DNA of 64,000 nt from Alkalibacillus silvisoli (GTDB taxonomy: Bacteria; Bacillota; Bacilli; Bacillales; Alkalibacillaceae), in NCBI RefSeq assembly GCF_039521975.1, contig NZ_BAAACZ010000003.1, positions 62,001 to 126,000 on the forward strand, in the 5' to 3' direction. Below, piece after piece: positions 42,122 through 50,558 of the stretch. A model generated the notes under the pieces. That model did not search any database, was not told the DNA's origin, and was given only the letters and a program-made list of their open reading frames with translations. The translations under genes were made by a program, and so were the position numbers. Position 1 is the stretch's first letter; every line of letters begins with the position of its first letter.

Positions 42122-42544
42122 TTAATGAATTGCTGGGCATTCGCCCGGATATGGTTCGTAAAAACAATGGGCGCCAAATTCTCCAGCAAATGGCTGACCA
42201 AACCACTCAGGCGGACATCCACCTGGGGGCCTGAAAAACCAAAGTGAAAAACGCCCTGGGTGAATTCGGTCACCTTGAACTGCTCTTCTAGCAAGGCGAA
42301 TTTCATTTTCGCGTGCGCGTTGATAAAAATAAGACTCTTGAATAGCTTCGAACCCACCTGGGGATTGGTAAATCATATCAGGTAAGGAACGTATATCTTC
42401 AAAATCTAAACAATCGCCTACAACTCTATTAACTCCTACGTTTCCAACAAGAAGCATACCTTGGTCCCCGTCCTCTTCAGCCTCGGCACGCATGAGGCGG
42501 GCGAGCTCTTTAAGTTGCGCTTCTGTATATGCTATAAGTGCCAA
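42122..42544 (-). CDS. cwlJ: Spore cortex-lytic enzyme CwlJ (SleB-type hydrolase)
   Basis: The 140-residue protein has the SleB/CwlJ catalytic domain without signal peptide: 'ELARLMRAEAEEDGDQGMLLVGNVGVNRV', 'LPDMIYQSPGGFEAIQ' and 'GRFSLWFFRPPGGCPPEWFGQPFAGEFGAHCFYEP'. The catalytic Glu lies in 'RAEAEE'. The length equals B. subtilis CwlJ. TTG start at 42544 follows AGAGGTGGTGG. It works with GerQ, the next gene, in cortex breakdown during calcium-dipicolinate-triggered germination. A sporulation promoter is expected upstream. Confidence 0.93.
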   Translation of the reverse strand: MALIAYTEAQLKELARLMRAEAEEDGDQGMLLVGNVGVNRVVGDCLDFEDIRSLPDMIYQSPGGFEAIQESYFYQRARENEIRLARRAVQGDRIHPGRFSLWFFRPPGGCPPEWFGQPFAGEFGAHCFYEPYPGECPAIH

Positions 42545-42689
42545 TTAACCACCACCTCTTTTATTCAAAATCCATTACTATTTCATGTATATGTAGAACT
42601 TAGGGAATGATGAATACCTAATTGAAGAAAATTGTCTGGACAAGTATTAAATTGAAGGAGAATGTGGATGATTGTCCATTCTAAAAAAA

Positions 42690-42717
42690 CCTTAAGCCAA
42701 TGTCTGGCTTAAGGTTA
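42690..42717 (-). terminator. Intrinsic terminator of hemQ
   Basis: An 11-bp perfect stem ACCTTAAGCCA / TGGCTTAAGGT has a loop of about 6 bases. On the minus strand seven Ts follow. Confidence 0.85.
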
Positions 42718-42722
42718 GGAGG

Positions 42723-43466
42723 TTATACGTGCATAATTCTTTCGAGTTCTTCTCGTTCTTTGCGGTGACCGATATAAAATGAGCCAAAGTCCGCAAATCG
42801 TGCGCTTACTTCATCAAAGCGCATTTCATAAATAAGTTTTTTGAATTGTAATGTGTCGTGAGCAAATAATGTGACGCCCCACTCCCAATCATCTAAGCCT
42901 TGGCTTCCAGTGATGATTTGGCGGACTTTACCAGCGTATTTACGGCCAGTCATGCCGTGCTGATACATTTGCTTCACGCGTTCTTCTTTAGACATCATAT
43001 ACCAGTTATCATCACCTTGACGACGCTTGTCCATTGGGTAGAAGCATACGTGGTTCCACTTAGGTAAAATCGGCTTTAGACGTGCTTGAATTTCTGGGTC
43101 TGTTTCAGGGTCTTTGCCTTGGGCCATATAAGTAGATAATTCAACAACTGATACGTAAGAATAAGGTTGCGTGAAATACTCAGCCATTTTCGTCTTATTT
43201 AAAGCTGTTTCTAATTCTGTCAGTTCTTCCATCGTTGGACGAACGTTTAGGAATAGTAAATCAGCTTTATGACCAATGACGGTATAAAATCCGAAGCTAC
43301 CTTGTTTCTCACCTTCGACATCTTGCCATGAGGCCATTAAATGATTGAGTTCACTAATTGCCTGTTCACGTTCTTCAGTGCTTGCTTTCTTAAAAGCTGT
43401 CCAATCAACTTGTCTAAAATCATGTAACATATACCAACCATCTAAAGTTTCAACTGCTTCTGCCAT
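42723..43466 (-). CDS. hemQ: Coproheme decarboxylase HemQ
   Basis: The 247-residue protein belongs to the chlorite-dismutase-like fold. The start 'TLDGWYMLHDFRQVDWTAFK' and the conserved block 'YSYVSVVELSTYM', 'RLKPILPKWNHVCFYPMDKRRQGDDNWYMMSKEERVKQMYQHG', 'GSQGLDDWEWGVTLFAHDTLQFKKLIYEMRFDEVSARFADFGSFYIG' are typical of HemQ (YwfI). It makes protoheme from coproheme in the Gram-positive heme route. AAGGAG precedes the ATG. The lipL gene is upstream on the same strand. Confidence 0.95.
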   Translation of the reverse strand: MAEAVETLDGWYMLHDFRQVDWTAFKKASTEEREQAISELNHLMASWQDVEGEKQGSFGFYTVIGHKADLLFLNVRPTMEELTELETALNKTKMAEYFTQPYSYVSVVELSTYMAQGKDPETDPEIQARLKPILPKWNHVCFYPMDKRRQGDDNWYMMSKEERVKQMYQHGMTGRKYAGKVRQIITGSQGLDDWEWGVTLFAHDTLQFKKLIYEMRFDEVSARFADFGSFYIGHRKEREELERIMHV

Positions 43467-43560
43467 TTATGTCACTCTCCTTAAGTCGTCTTAAACAATT
43501 TCAATATAAATATAACACAACCTTAATTAGAGTTTAAAAGATATGGTTATGAACGTTTTG

Positions 43561-44382
43561 TTAACTTGAGAGGTCTTTATTTCGTTTCTGCATTAATTGC
43601 AGTCGTGATTGAAACCATTCTTTCTCCTGTGCAGTTAATGACTGGTCAAGAACATTGACACCACACTCTTTTAGACGGTTTAAAAGCTTGTCTTGGACTT
43701 GTTGTACTCTTAACGATTTACCGAATAATTGCTCGAGTGAAGCCATGACATTTGGGTTGATATTAGGGTATTTGAATTTCGTTTGTTCATCTTTTAAAGA
43801 AACTTCATAAAAGCGCTGTAATAATTCAGCTCGTTTACCACCATCACCCTCGACACAAAGATAAATCTGCACGGCAGAACCACTTTTGACTTTTCGCTGT
43901 GAAATACCAGCAAACTTCTGCCCATTAATACTAAGGTCATAAGCACCAGGGCAATAGGATTGTTCAATTTCATAGGCTTCTATTTTCATACCTTCATCTT
44001 CAAAAAGCCATTTTATGAAGTCGACCATTGCTTCGTAACCATCATGAATATCGTATTGTTTAGTGTCTGGGAAGATAAGAGATATATTTAAAATACCCTC
44101 ATCTAGAGTAACAGCTAAACCGCCTGAGTTACGAATAACAGTGTTGTATCCATTATTCTTTAAAAAATCAATCCCCTCCCCAATATAAGGAAGGCGGCTA
44201 TCAGGTATGCCTAACACAACAGTTGGCTCGTGTACCCAAAACCGTATCGCTGTCATATTGGATTCACTCACAGATAGACAAAGCGCATCATCTGTTGCGA
44301 ATGATTGTGTAATATTGGATGACTTAGGGTTACTATGGTCAACTAACCTAAGTTCATTAAATTGTAATAATTCATGTCTCAT
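43561..44382 (-). CDS. lipL: Octanoyl-[GcvH]:protein N-octanoyltransferase LipL
   Basis: The 273-residue protein has the biotin/lipoate ligase fold: 'VVLGIPDSRLPYIGEGIDFLKNNGYNTVIRNSGGLAVTLDEGILNISLI' and the active cysteine C144 in 'EQSYCPGAYDLSINGQKFAGISQRKV'. The lysine of the last motif is also kept. It moves octanoyl groups from GcvH to E2 subunits in lipoate synthesis. In B. subtilis lipL (ywfL) is near ywfI, which matches the location beside hemQ here; the pta gene that lies between them there is missing. Confidence 0.92.
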   Translation of the reverse strand: MRHELLQFNELRLVDHSNPKSSNITQSFATDDALCLSVSESNMTAIRFWVHEPTVVLGIPDSRLPYIGEGIDFLKNNGYNTVIRNSGGLAVTLDEGILNISLIFPDTKQYDIHDGYEAMVDFIKWLFEDEGMKIEAYEIEQSYCPGAYDLSINGQKFAGISQRKVKSGSAVQIYLCVEGDGGKRAELLQRFYEVSLKDEQTKFKYPNINPNVMASLEQLFGKSLRVQQVQDKLLNRLKECGVNVLDQSLTAQEKEWFQSRLQLMQKRNKDLSS

Positions 44383-44543
44383 CTTTTGATCGTTCCTTAT
44401 AGTAAGCTGTAACCATTATAGCAGATTGTTCTAACATTAGAAAAAGCACTAAGTATACAACTATTTTCTAATAAGTTTTAATTTTATAAAAATAAAGTGT
44501 TAGAATAGATTTAATTAGAATTAGATTGAGAGGTTTAGTCTAT

Positions 44544-45155
44544 ATGAAAAAGCTTCTTTTAACAGGTTTTGAACCATTTTTAGATTTTAAACTTAATCCG
44601 ACAATGGAAGTGGTGGGAGCCTTAGAGGGTAGTGAGGTTAATGGATATGAAATTATTGGTAAAATATTAACGGTTGATTTTTCAACGAGTGGACAACAGT
44701 TAATTGAAATGATTGATGAAGTTAAACCAGATGCGATTATATCTTTAGGGTTAGCTGGTGGAAGGCACAAAATAACACCTGAGCGAATTGCGATTAATTG
44801 TAATGATGGAGGTGCACCTGATAACCAAGGGGAAAAGCCTGAAGGGGAGCTGATTATTGATGGTGGCGATGATGGCTTCTTTAGTACACTTCCGATTCTT
44901 ACGATGGTTAAAAGGATGAAAGATGCTGGTTACCCGGCTGAAATATCAAACTCAGCAGGGACGTATTTATGTAATAATGTGATGTATCATAGTTTGTATT
45001 ATATAAAAGAAAAAGGTTGGACAGTCCCATCAGGTTTTATTCACATTCCTGCGTCCCATGAATTAGCGATCCAGCATGGTAAGGTCCCTAGCTGGTCACA
45101 ACAAGATTTGACTGATGCTATTAAAGTTTGTTTGTCTTGTTTAAAGGATGATTAA
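44544..45155 (+). CDS. pcp: Pyroglutamyl-peptidase I
   Basis: This encodes 203 residues. Catalytic residues E80 ('GRHKITPERIAIN'), C143 ('SNSAGTYLCNNVMYHSLY') and H167 ('FIHIPASHE') line up with the C15 family. ATG 44544 follows GAGAGG; an in-frame TTG at 44526 is part of that site. The enzyme removes N-terminal pyroglutamate from peptides. The next three genes encode the 5-oxoprolinase that turns pyroglutamate into glutamate, so the operon is a complete pathway. Confidence 0.95.
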   Translation: MKKLLLTGFEPFLDFKLNPTMEVVGALEGSEVNGYEIIGKILTVDFSTSGQQLIEMIDEVKPDAIISLGLAGGRHKITPERIAINCNDGGAPDNQGEKPEGELIIDGGDDGFFSTLPILTMVKRMKDAGYPAEISNSAGTYLCNNVMYHSLYYIKEKGWTVPSGFIHIPASHELAIQHGKVPSWSQQDLTDAIKVCLSCLKDD

Positions 45156-45156
45156 G

Positions 45157-45888
45157 ATGGAATTTACGATTAGCCCTTTAGGAAACCAAGCGCTCATCGT
45201 TACATTTGGAGAAGACATTTCGACTGAGTTGCATGAACAGGTTGTTACAAATTATAACGCATTAAAAGAAGCGGATTTAGTAGGGGTGCAAGGTCTGGTT
45301 CCGACATATCGTTCGATTGCGGTTTATTATAATTGGAAAATAGTGAACTATGAAGATATGAAGCAAGCTGTCGAATCAGTGGTGTGGCAAGCGAATAAAG
45401 ATAGGGCGTTTAAAAAGGGCAAGACGATTTATTTACCCGTTTGTTATGAAGAAGAAGTTGCACCTGATTTAAAACCACTAGCCCAATACCATAATATGAC
45501 AGAAACTGATGTCATTAAGCTTCATAGTGAACCGACTTATTTAGTCTATATGATTGGCTTCCTACCTGGATTTCCTTATGTTGGCGGTTTAAATGAACGA
45601 CTAGAAACACCGCGTTTAGAAACGCCACGACAACAGGTTACAAGTGGTAGTGTGGGTATTGCAGGAAAGCAAACAGGTGTTTATCCCATAACATCACCTG
45701 GTGGGTGGAATATTATCGGAAAAACACCAATCAAGCTATTCGACCCAAAACAAAAAGACCCTGCTTTATTTGAAATTGGAGACCAGCTAAGGTTTGAACC
45801 TGTTTCGAGTCGTGAATTTATCCAAATTGAACAACATGCGCGAATTAAAGACTTTATCGTCCTTAGGAGGAGTAGTAGTGCGAATTGA
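45157..45888 (+). CDS. pxpB: 5-oxoprolinase subunit PxpB (KipI-like)
   Basis: The 243-residue protein's motifs 'LGNQALIVTFGEDIS', 'YLVYMIGFLPGFPYVGGLNERLETPRLETPRQQVTSGSVGIAGKQTGVYPITSPGGWNIIGKTPIKLFD' identify the KipI/PxpB family with its cyclophilin-like fold. I chose ATG 45157, eight bases after AAAGGA. In B. subtilis KipI also inhibits the KinA sporulation kinase, which may or may not hold here. It overlaps pxpA by 11 bases. Confidence 0.93.
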   Translation: MEFTISPLGNQALIVTFGEDISTELHEQVVTNYNALKEADLVGVQGLVPTYRSIAVYYNWKIVNYEDMKQAVESVVWQANKDRAFKKGKTIYLPVCYEEEVAPDLKPLAQYHNMTETDVIKLHSEPTYLVYMIGFLPGFPYVGGLNERLETPRLETPRQQVTSGSVGIAGKQTGVYPITSPGGWNIIGKTPIKLFDPKQKDPALFEIGDQLRFEPVSSREFIQIEQHARIKDFIVLRRSSSAN

Positions 45889-46636
45889 TCTTAATGCTGA
45901 CTTAGCTGAAGGCTTTGGTCATTATGATATGGGAGAAGATGAATCATTAATGACAGTGATTTCATCTGCAAACGTTGCTTGTGGTTTTCATGCAGGGGAT
46001 TATCGAACGATTCCTAAAGCTATTAAACAGGCTAAAAGAGCTAAAGTAGCAATTGGTGCTCACCCTGGTTATTTTGATTTGTTTGGATTTGGTCGAAGGG
46101 AAATGAATTTAGCGCCTGAAGAAATCTATGATCTACTCATCTATCAACTTGGTGCAATCAAAGCTTTCTGTGATGTTGAAGATGTACCATTAAGCCATGT
46201 TAAACCTCACGGGGCATTGTATAACCAAGCAGCAAAGGAAGAACAGGTCGCTAAAGCCATTGTACAAGCAGTAAAAGATGTTGATCATAATCTAGTTTTA
46301 TTTGGATTAGCCAATAGTCTACTTGTAGAAGTAGGGCATCAATTAGACTTGAATGTTGCTTCAGAAGTTTTTGCTGATCGAACTTATACGAAAGAAGGTT
46401 TCTTAACACCTCGAAAAGACGCTAAAGCTGTTATAACGGATTATGAGGAAATTGAACGGCAAGTATTTAACTTCGTTTTCCATGGATATGTTGAGACGAT
46501 AACAGGGGAGCGGGTATTTATTGAAGCTGATACGCTATGCTTTCACGGTGATGGAAAATCAGTGTTTCGCCATGCCAATCGTATTCGAACAAAGTTAGAA
46601 CAAGAAGGAGTACAAGTTAAAGCAATAACTAGTTGA
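45878..46636 (+). CDS. pxpA: 5-oxoprolinase subunit PxpA (LamB/YcsF family)
   Basis: This encodes 252 residues. I chose GTG 45878 (RIDLNADLAEGFGHYDMGEDESLM), seven bases after TAGGAGG, since the longer frame covers pxpB. Family motifs: 'ISSANVACGFHAGDYRTI', 'VAIGAHPGYFDLFGFGRREM', 'VKPHGALYNQA' and 'EVFADRTYTKEGFLTPR'. The histidines and aspartates of the hydrolase site are kept. It acts with PxpB and PxpC in ATP-driven ring opening of 5-oxoproline. Its stop is directly followed by the palindrome. Confidence 0.95.
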   Translation: MRIDLNADLAEGFGHYDMGEDESLMTVISSANVACGFHAGDYRTIPKAIKQAKRAKVAIGAHPGYFDLFGFGRREMNLAPEEIYDLLIYQLGAIKAFCDVEDVPLSHVKPHGALYNQAAKEEQVAKAIVQAVKDVDHNLVLFGLANSLLVEVGHQLDLNVASEVFADRTYTKEGFLTPRKDAKAVITDYEEIERQVFNFVFHGYVETITGERVFIEADTLCFHGDGKSVFRHANRIRTKLEQEGVQVKAITS

Positions 46637-46656
46637 TTAATCAAACGTTTGATTAA
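46637..46656. promoter_or_regulatory. Perfect palindrome around AATCAAACGTTTGATT, copy 4
   Basis: A 20-bp perfect palindrome fills most of the gap between pxpA (ends 46636) and pxpC (starts 46672). Core and placement match copies 1 and 2, which are also at gene ends inside an operon. Confidence 0.6.
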
Positions 46657-46671
46657 ATAAGGTGATGATAT

Positions 46672-47580
46672 ATGTCAACTTTATTAAAAGTTAAAGAACC
46701 TGGACTACTTTTAACAATTCAAGATTTAGGTCGATCTGGTTATCAGCATTTAGGTGTGCCAATTTCAGGTGTTATGGACCGTTATGCGCTTGTAACAGGT
46801 AATCTTCTTTTAGGTAATAATAGGAATGCTGCAGCACTTGAAATTACGCTAGGTGGAACAGAGTTGACGTTTTTAAAAGAAACAGTGGTTTGTCTAACGG
46901 GTGCTGATTTAGCTCCGCATGTTGACAGGAAGGGTGTACCAATGTGGGAAACCTTTAAGGTAAAAGAAGGTCAAACGTTAGTATTGGAACGCCCTGTTCA
47001 AGGGGTGCGGTCTTACTTGTGTGTTTCAGGTGGGGTCCAGTCAGAACAGTGGCTTGGAAGTCAGTCAGTTTTTGAACGAGGGAGTATGGGAAAACGCTTA
47101 AGTCAAGGGGACTTTGTGAACCAAAACGAATCCGGTGATCAGCCATCATTCGGAAGCACATTGCGCCGTGATTTGCGCCCCGTTTACACAAAAGATGTCA
47201 AGCTAAGGGTTATTCCAAGTTATCAGGAAAGTTGTTTTGAAGAGGAATCAGTTGCTTATTTCTATGAATCAACGTATACGTTTAAAAAAGGCGATCGTAT
47301 GGGATGTATGTTAGAAGGTGAAGAACCACTAAAACATCGAGGTACGGCTGATATTGTATCAGATGCAGTTACATTTGGAACAATTCAAGTCCCATCTAAC
47401 GGTCAGCCGATGGTATTGTTAGCTGATTCTCAGACGACAGGGGGTTATACGACTGTCGGGACTGTCGTATCTGTAGATCACTGGAAGTTGGCTCAGTTAA
47501 TCCCGGGATCAAAGGTCAATTTTACTCGACTGCCCTTGGAAGAGGCAGAAGATTTATTGAGTGAGTGGAAAGAGGTTTAA
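46672..47580 (+). CDS. pxpC: 5-oxoprolinase subunit PxpC (KipA / biotin-dependent carboxylase-like)
   Basis: This encodes 302 residues. 'LLLTIQDLGRSGYQHLGVPISGVMDRYALVTGNLLLGN..NAAALEITLGG' and 'YLCVSGGV' mark the KipA/AHS2 family; the end carries 'LLADSQTTGGYTTVGTVVSVDHWKLAQLIPGSKV'. It completes the PxpABC complex. AAGGTGATGAT precedes the ATG. The B. subtilis kipR regulator is absent from this cluster, and pcp replaces the genes around it. Confidence 0.94.
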   Translation: MSTLLKVKEPGLLLTIQDLGRSGYQHLGVPISGVMDRYALVTGNLLLGNNRNAAALEITLGGTELTFLKETVVCLTGADLAPHVDRKGVPMWETFKVKEGQTLVLERPVQGVRSYLCVSGGVQSEQWLGSQSVFERGSMGKRLSQGDFVNQNESGDQPSFGSTLRRDLRPVYTKDVKLRVIPSYQESCFEEESVAYFYESTYTFKKGDRMGCMLEGEEPLKHRGTADIVSDAVTFGTIQVPSNGQPMVLLADSQTTGGYTTVGTVVSVDHWKLAQLIPGSKVNFTRLPLEEAEDLLSEWKEV

Positions 47581-47635
47581 TTATGATTCTCTAATCTAAA
47601 TAATAAAACTAGATTTATCTACTAAGCCTGTTTTA

Positions 47636-47887
47636 TCAATAAGTAGGCGAGAAAACCCCCATCTTCAAGTGATGTGAAGGGCGAAGCTCAATGAGTAAGT
47701 GGGGGATGAATTGCCTTCGGACAAGGGATAGCCTAAAGCTATCTTGATTGTCCGACTGTTCGAGTGCTACTTGCAATAGATGAAAATTAGCCTGTGTACG
47801 AGTACCAAAACCCTTTTGTTCTTTGAATGCATCTACTCTATTTAAAAGAGTTTTGGGAAATTTTAATACAACTGTTTGCTTCTCCAT
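47636..47887 (-). CDS. Ribbon-helix-helix protein, divergent partner of tnpB
   Basis: This encodes 83 residues from ATG 47887 (AGGAGG upstream). 'MEKQTVVLKFPKTLLNRVDAFKEQKGFGTRTQANFHLLQVAL' is a typical ribbon-helix-helix DNA-binding domain. The last about 20 residues are encoded by the transposon-end hairpin and are probably not functional. It faces away from tnpB with about 67 bases between, so both promoters overlap. A role as repressor of tnpB is likely but unproven. Confidence 0.65.
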   Translation of the reverse strand: MEKQTVVLKFPKTLLNRVDAFKEQKGFGTRTQANFHLLQVALEQSDNQDSFRLSLVRRQFIPHLLIELRPSHHLKMGVFSPTY

Positions 47888-49186
47888 GATAGTCCTCCTA
47901 TTTAACGAACTATGGTATAATATGTATATCGTAACATGTAAGGAGGTGAAAGTTATGATGGTAAACAAGGCATACAAATTCCGCATCTATCCAACGAAAG
48001 AACAGGAAATCTTAATTGCCAAAACGATTGGGTGTTCTCGTTTTGTATACAATCACTTTCTTTCAAAGTGGAATGATACCTACACAACAACAGGCAAAGG
48101 ATTAACATATAGTGCTTGTTCATCCCAACTTCCGAAACTGAAAAAAGAACATGAATGGTTAAAAGAAGTGGATAGTATTGCTGTGCAAACAAGTGTTAAA
48201 AATCTATCCGACAGCTTTGACCGTTTTTTCAAAAAACAGAATCAACCCCCACGTTATAAGTCAAAAAAGAACCCTATTCAGTCCTTTACAACAAAGCACA
48301 CAAACGGAAATATTGCTATTGTTGATCAGAAGATTAAACTTCCAAAACTAGGTCTTGTCAAGTTTGCCAAAAGTCGTGAAGTTAAAGGACGTATTCTGTC
48401 TGCTACCATCAGAAGGAACGTAACAGGGAAATATTTCATTTCCATTCTTGTAGAAACCGAAGTCGATAAACTTCCTAAAACTGAAACATCAGTAGGGATT
48501 GATGTTGGTTTAAAGGATTTCGCTATCCTGTCAGATGGCACAATTCATAAAAACCCTCGCTTTCTCCGTTCGTTAGAAAAGAAATTAGAAATGGAACAAC
48601 GTAAGTTTTCACGAAGATACGAACAGGCGAAAAAAGACAAAAAACCGTTAAATGAAGCAAAAAACTATCAAAAGCAGAAAGTAAAAGTTTCACGTATTCA
48701 TGAACAGATCAAACATGCACGTACAGACTACTTGCATAAAATCAGTACCAACATTGTCAAAAACCACGACATCATCGGTATTGAAGATTTGCAGGTGTCA
48801 AATATGTTAAAAAATCATAAACTTGCAAGAGCCATCAGTGAAGTCAGTTGGGCAGAGTTTAGAGCTATGCTCGAATATAAAGCGGAATGGTACGGTAAGA
48901 AGGTTGTTGCAGTTGGAAAAACATTTCCTTCAAGTCAGATTTGTTCTTGCTGTGGCTACCGACATAAAGACGTTAAGAATCTCGCCCTGCGTGAGTGGGA
49001 GTGCCCAACGTGTCATACTCACCACGATAGAGATATTAACGCAAGTAAAAATATTGAAGCTGAAGCGTTAAGGCTTCTAACCGAAGGGACTTCGGGGTTA
49101 GCCTAATCCATAACTGACCGTTAGGTTGGTGTTCTTAGGAATCTCCATCTTCAAATTTCGTAAGAAATTAAGGTGGAGTAGTTCAA
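47641..49186 (+). mobile_element. IS1341-type (IS200/IS605 superfamily) element carrying tnpB, no tnpA
   Basis: The left end is a hairpin with CCCCCA/TGGGGG arms (47656-47705). The right end is CTCCATCTT and AAGGTGGAG (49144-49178) followed by TTCAA (49182-49186). In between are a ribbon-helix-helix gene and an intact tnpB. There is no Y1 transposase, so it needs TnpA in trans. The borders are my estimates, based on the hairpins only. Confidence 0.7.
47955..49106 (+). CDS. tnpB: TnpB RNA-guided endonuclease (IS605 OrfB)
   Basis: This encodes 383 residues. Start ATG 47955 follows AGGAGGTG; the longer frame from 47823 has no ribosome site. 'NKAYKFRIYPTKEQEILIAKTIGCSRFVYNHFL' is the N-terminal wedge. 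The RuvC residues are D183 ('VGIDVGLKDFA'), E277 ('IGIEDLQV') and D360 ('DRDINASKN'), positions close to those of the studied Deinococcus TnpB. The zinc finger C-x2-C / C-x2-C ('CSCCGYRH..WECPTCHTH') is present. The enzyme is intact and probably active with an RNA from the right end. Confidence 0.93.
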   Translation: MMVNKAYKFRIYPTKEQEILIAKTIGCSRFVYNHFLSKWNDTYTTTGKGLTYSACSSQLPKLKKEHEWLKEVDSIAVQTSVKNLSDSFDRFFKKQNQPPRYKSKKNPIQSFTTKHTNGNIAIVDQKIKLPKLGLVKFAKSREVKGRILSATIRRNVTGKYFISILVETEVDKLPKTETSVGIDVGLKDFAILSDGTIHKNPRFLRSLEKKLEMEQRKFSRRYEQAKKDKKPLNEAKNYQKQKVKVSRIHEQIKHARTDYLHKISTNIVKNHDIIGIEDLQVSNMLKNHKLARAISEVSWAEFRAMLEYKAEWYGKKVVAVGKTFPSSQICSCCGYRHKDVKNLALREWECPTCHTHHDRDINASKNIEAEALRLLTEGTSGLA

Positions 49187-49190
49187 TCAT
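49060..49190 (+). ncRNA. Probable omega RNA region at the tnpB 3' end
   Basis: In related elements the guide RNA overlaps the end of tnpB and the right end of the element. Here the segment holds a GAAGGGACTTCGGGGTTAGC stem, a TAACGGTCAGTTA-like pairing and the final CTCCATCTT/AAGGTGGAG hairpin. The guide would begin just after TTCAA at about 49187. This is inferred from position and structure. Confidence 0.5.
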
Positions 49191-49250
49191 GTAAGAAAAA
49201 AGCTATAATTATTCTAAGTAGTATAGACTTTGAAAGAAAGGTCGGGGAAA

Positions 49251-50546
49251 ATGGCATATCGTGATGAAAAATTACATGAAGAGAAGGTGTTTAAAGATCC
49301 TGTTCACCGTTACATACATGTTCGCGACCGGGTGATTTGGGATTTGGTCGGGACACCTGAATTTCAACGTTTAAGGCGGATTAAACAACTTGGAACCACT
49401 TATTTAACGTTCCACGGGGCTGAACATAGCCGCTTTAACCATTCATTAGGTGTTTATGAAATTGTTCGTCGAATTATTGAAAATTTCCGCGATCAACCGT
49501 TTTGGGACGATGATGAGCGCTTATTATGTTTATGTGCTGCTTTGTTACATGATTTAGGGCACGGGCCGTTTTCGCATTCGTTTGAGAAAGTATTTGACTT
49601 AGATCATGAAGACTTCACAAGAGCGGTTATTTTAGGTGATACGAAAGTTAATGAAATTCTCACTCGTGTTGATGTAAATTTCCCGCAAGATGTTGCCGAT
49701 GTTATTCATAAGACATATTCAAATAAATTAGTAGTAAGTTTAATTTCAAGTCAGATTGATGCTGACAGAATGGATTATTTACAACGGGATGCCTACTTTA
49801 CAGGTGTCAGCTATGGCCATTTTGATATGGAACGTATTTTACGAGTGATGCGTCCAATAGAAGATCAAATGGTGATTAAAGAAAGTGGTATGCACGCGGT
49901 TGAAGATTATATTATGAGTCGTTATCAAATGTATTGGCAAGTTTATTTTCACCCTGTTACGAGAAGTGCAGAGGTGATCTTGTCAAAAATTTTACACCGT
50001 GCGAAACAGTTATATTTATCAAGTGATTATGAGTTTAAACTAAAGCCACGGCATTTTGAGAGCTTCTTTTTAAAAAATGTGAGTTTAGAGGACTATTTAA
50101 AGTTAGATGAGAATGTGGTATTTTATTATTTCCACATCTGGCAAGAGGAAGATGATGCTATTTTAGCTGATTTATGTCGTAGATTTGTTAATCGCGACTT
50201 ATATAAATATGTAGAATTTGACCCGGGTAATCAATATCAGGAATTTATGGAATTACGAGAATGTTTTAGCAAGGCAGGTGTCGACCCTACATATTATCTA
50301 GAAGTCGATTCCTCATCAGATTTGCCGTATGATTTCTACCGACCGGGTGAAGAAGAAGAGAGACTTCCGATTCACCTTCAATTGCCAAATGGCGAATTAA
50401 AAGAGTTATCAAGACAATCTGATATTGTGGAATCTATATCAGGGAAGAAACGCACTGATCATAAATTGTATTTCGCGAAAGATTTAATTGATCAACTACC
50501 AGATCATGACATCAAGAAGCGGATAAATGAAATCTTGAAAAAGTAA
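49251..50546 (+). CDS. HD-domain phosphohydrolase (YwfO-like)
   Basis: This encodes 431 residues from ATG 49251 (GGGGA upstream). The HD motif appears as 'HSRFNHSLGVYEIVRRI' (H) and 'AALLHDLGHGPFSHSFE' (HD), with 'SSQIDADRMDYLQRDAYFTGVSYG' later. The group includes dNTP triphosphohydrolases. B. subtilis YwfO has similar length and also sits before ywgA, as here. The substrate is probably a nucleotide but is not proven by the sequence. Confidence 0.88.
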   Translation: MAYRDEKLHEEKVFKDPVHRYIHVRDRVIWDLVGTPEFQRLRRIKQLGTTYLTFHGAEHSRFNHSLGVYEIVRRIIENFRDQPFWDDDERLLCLCAALLHDLGHGPFSHSFEKVFDLDHEDFTRAVILGDTKVNEILTRVDVNFPQDVADVIHKTYSNKLVVSLISSQIDADRMDYLQRDAYFTGVSYGHFDMERILRVMRPIEDQMVIKESGMHAVEDYIMSRYQMYWQVYFHPVTRSAEVILSKILHRAKQLYLSSDYEFKLKPRHFESFFLKNVSLEDYLKLDENVVFYYFHIWQEEDDAILADLCRRFVNRDLYKYVEFDPGNQYQEFMELRECFSKAGVDPTYYLEVDSSSDLPYDFYRPGEEEERLPIHLQLPNGELKELSRQSDIVESISGKKRTDHKLYFAKDLIDQLPDHDIKKRINEILKK

Positions 50547-50558
50547 GGAGTTGTGCTC

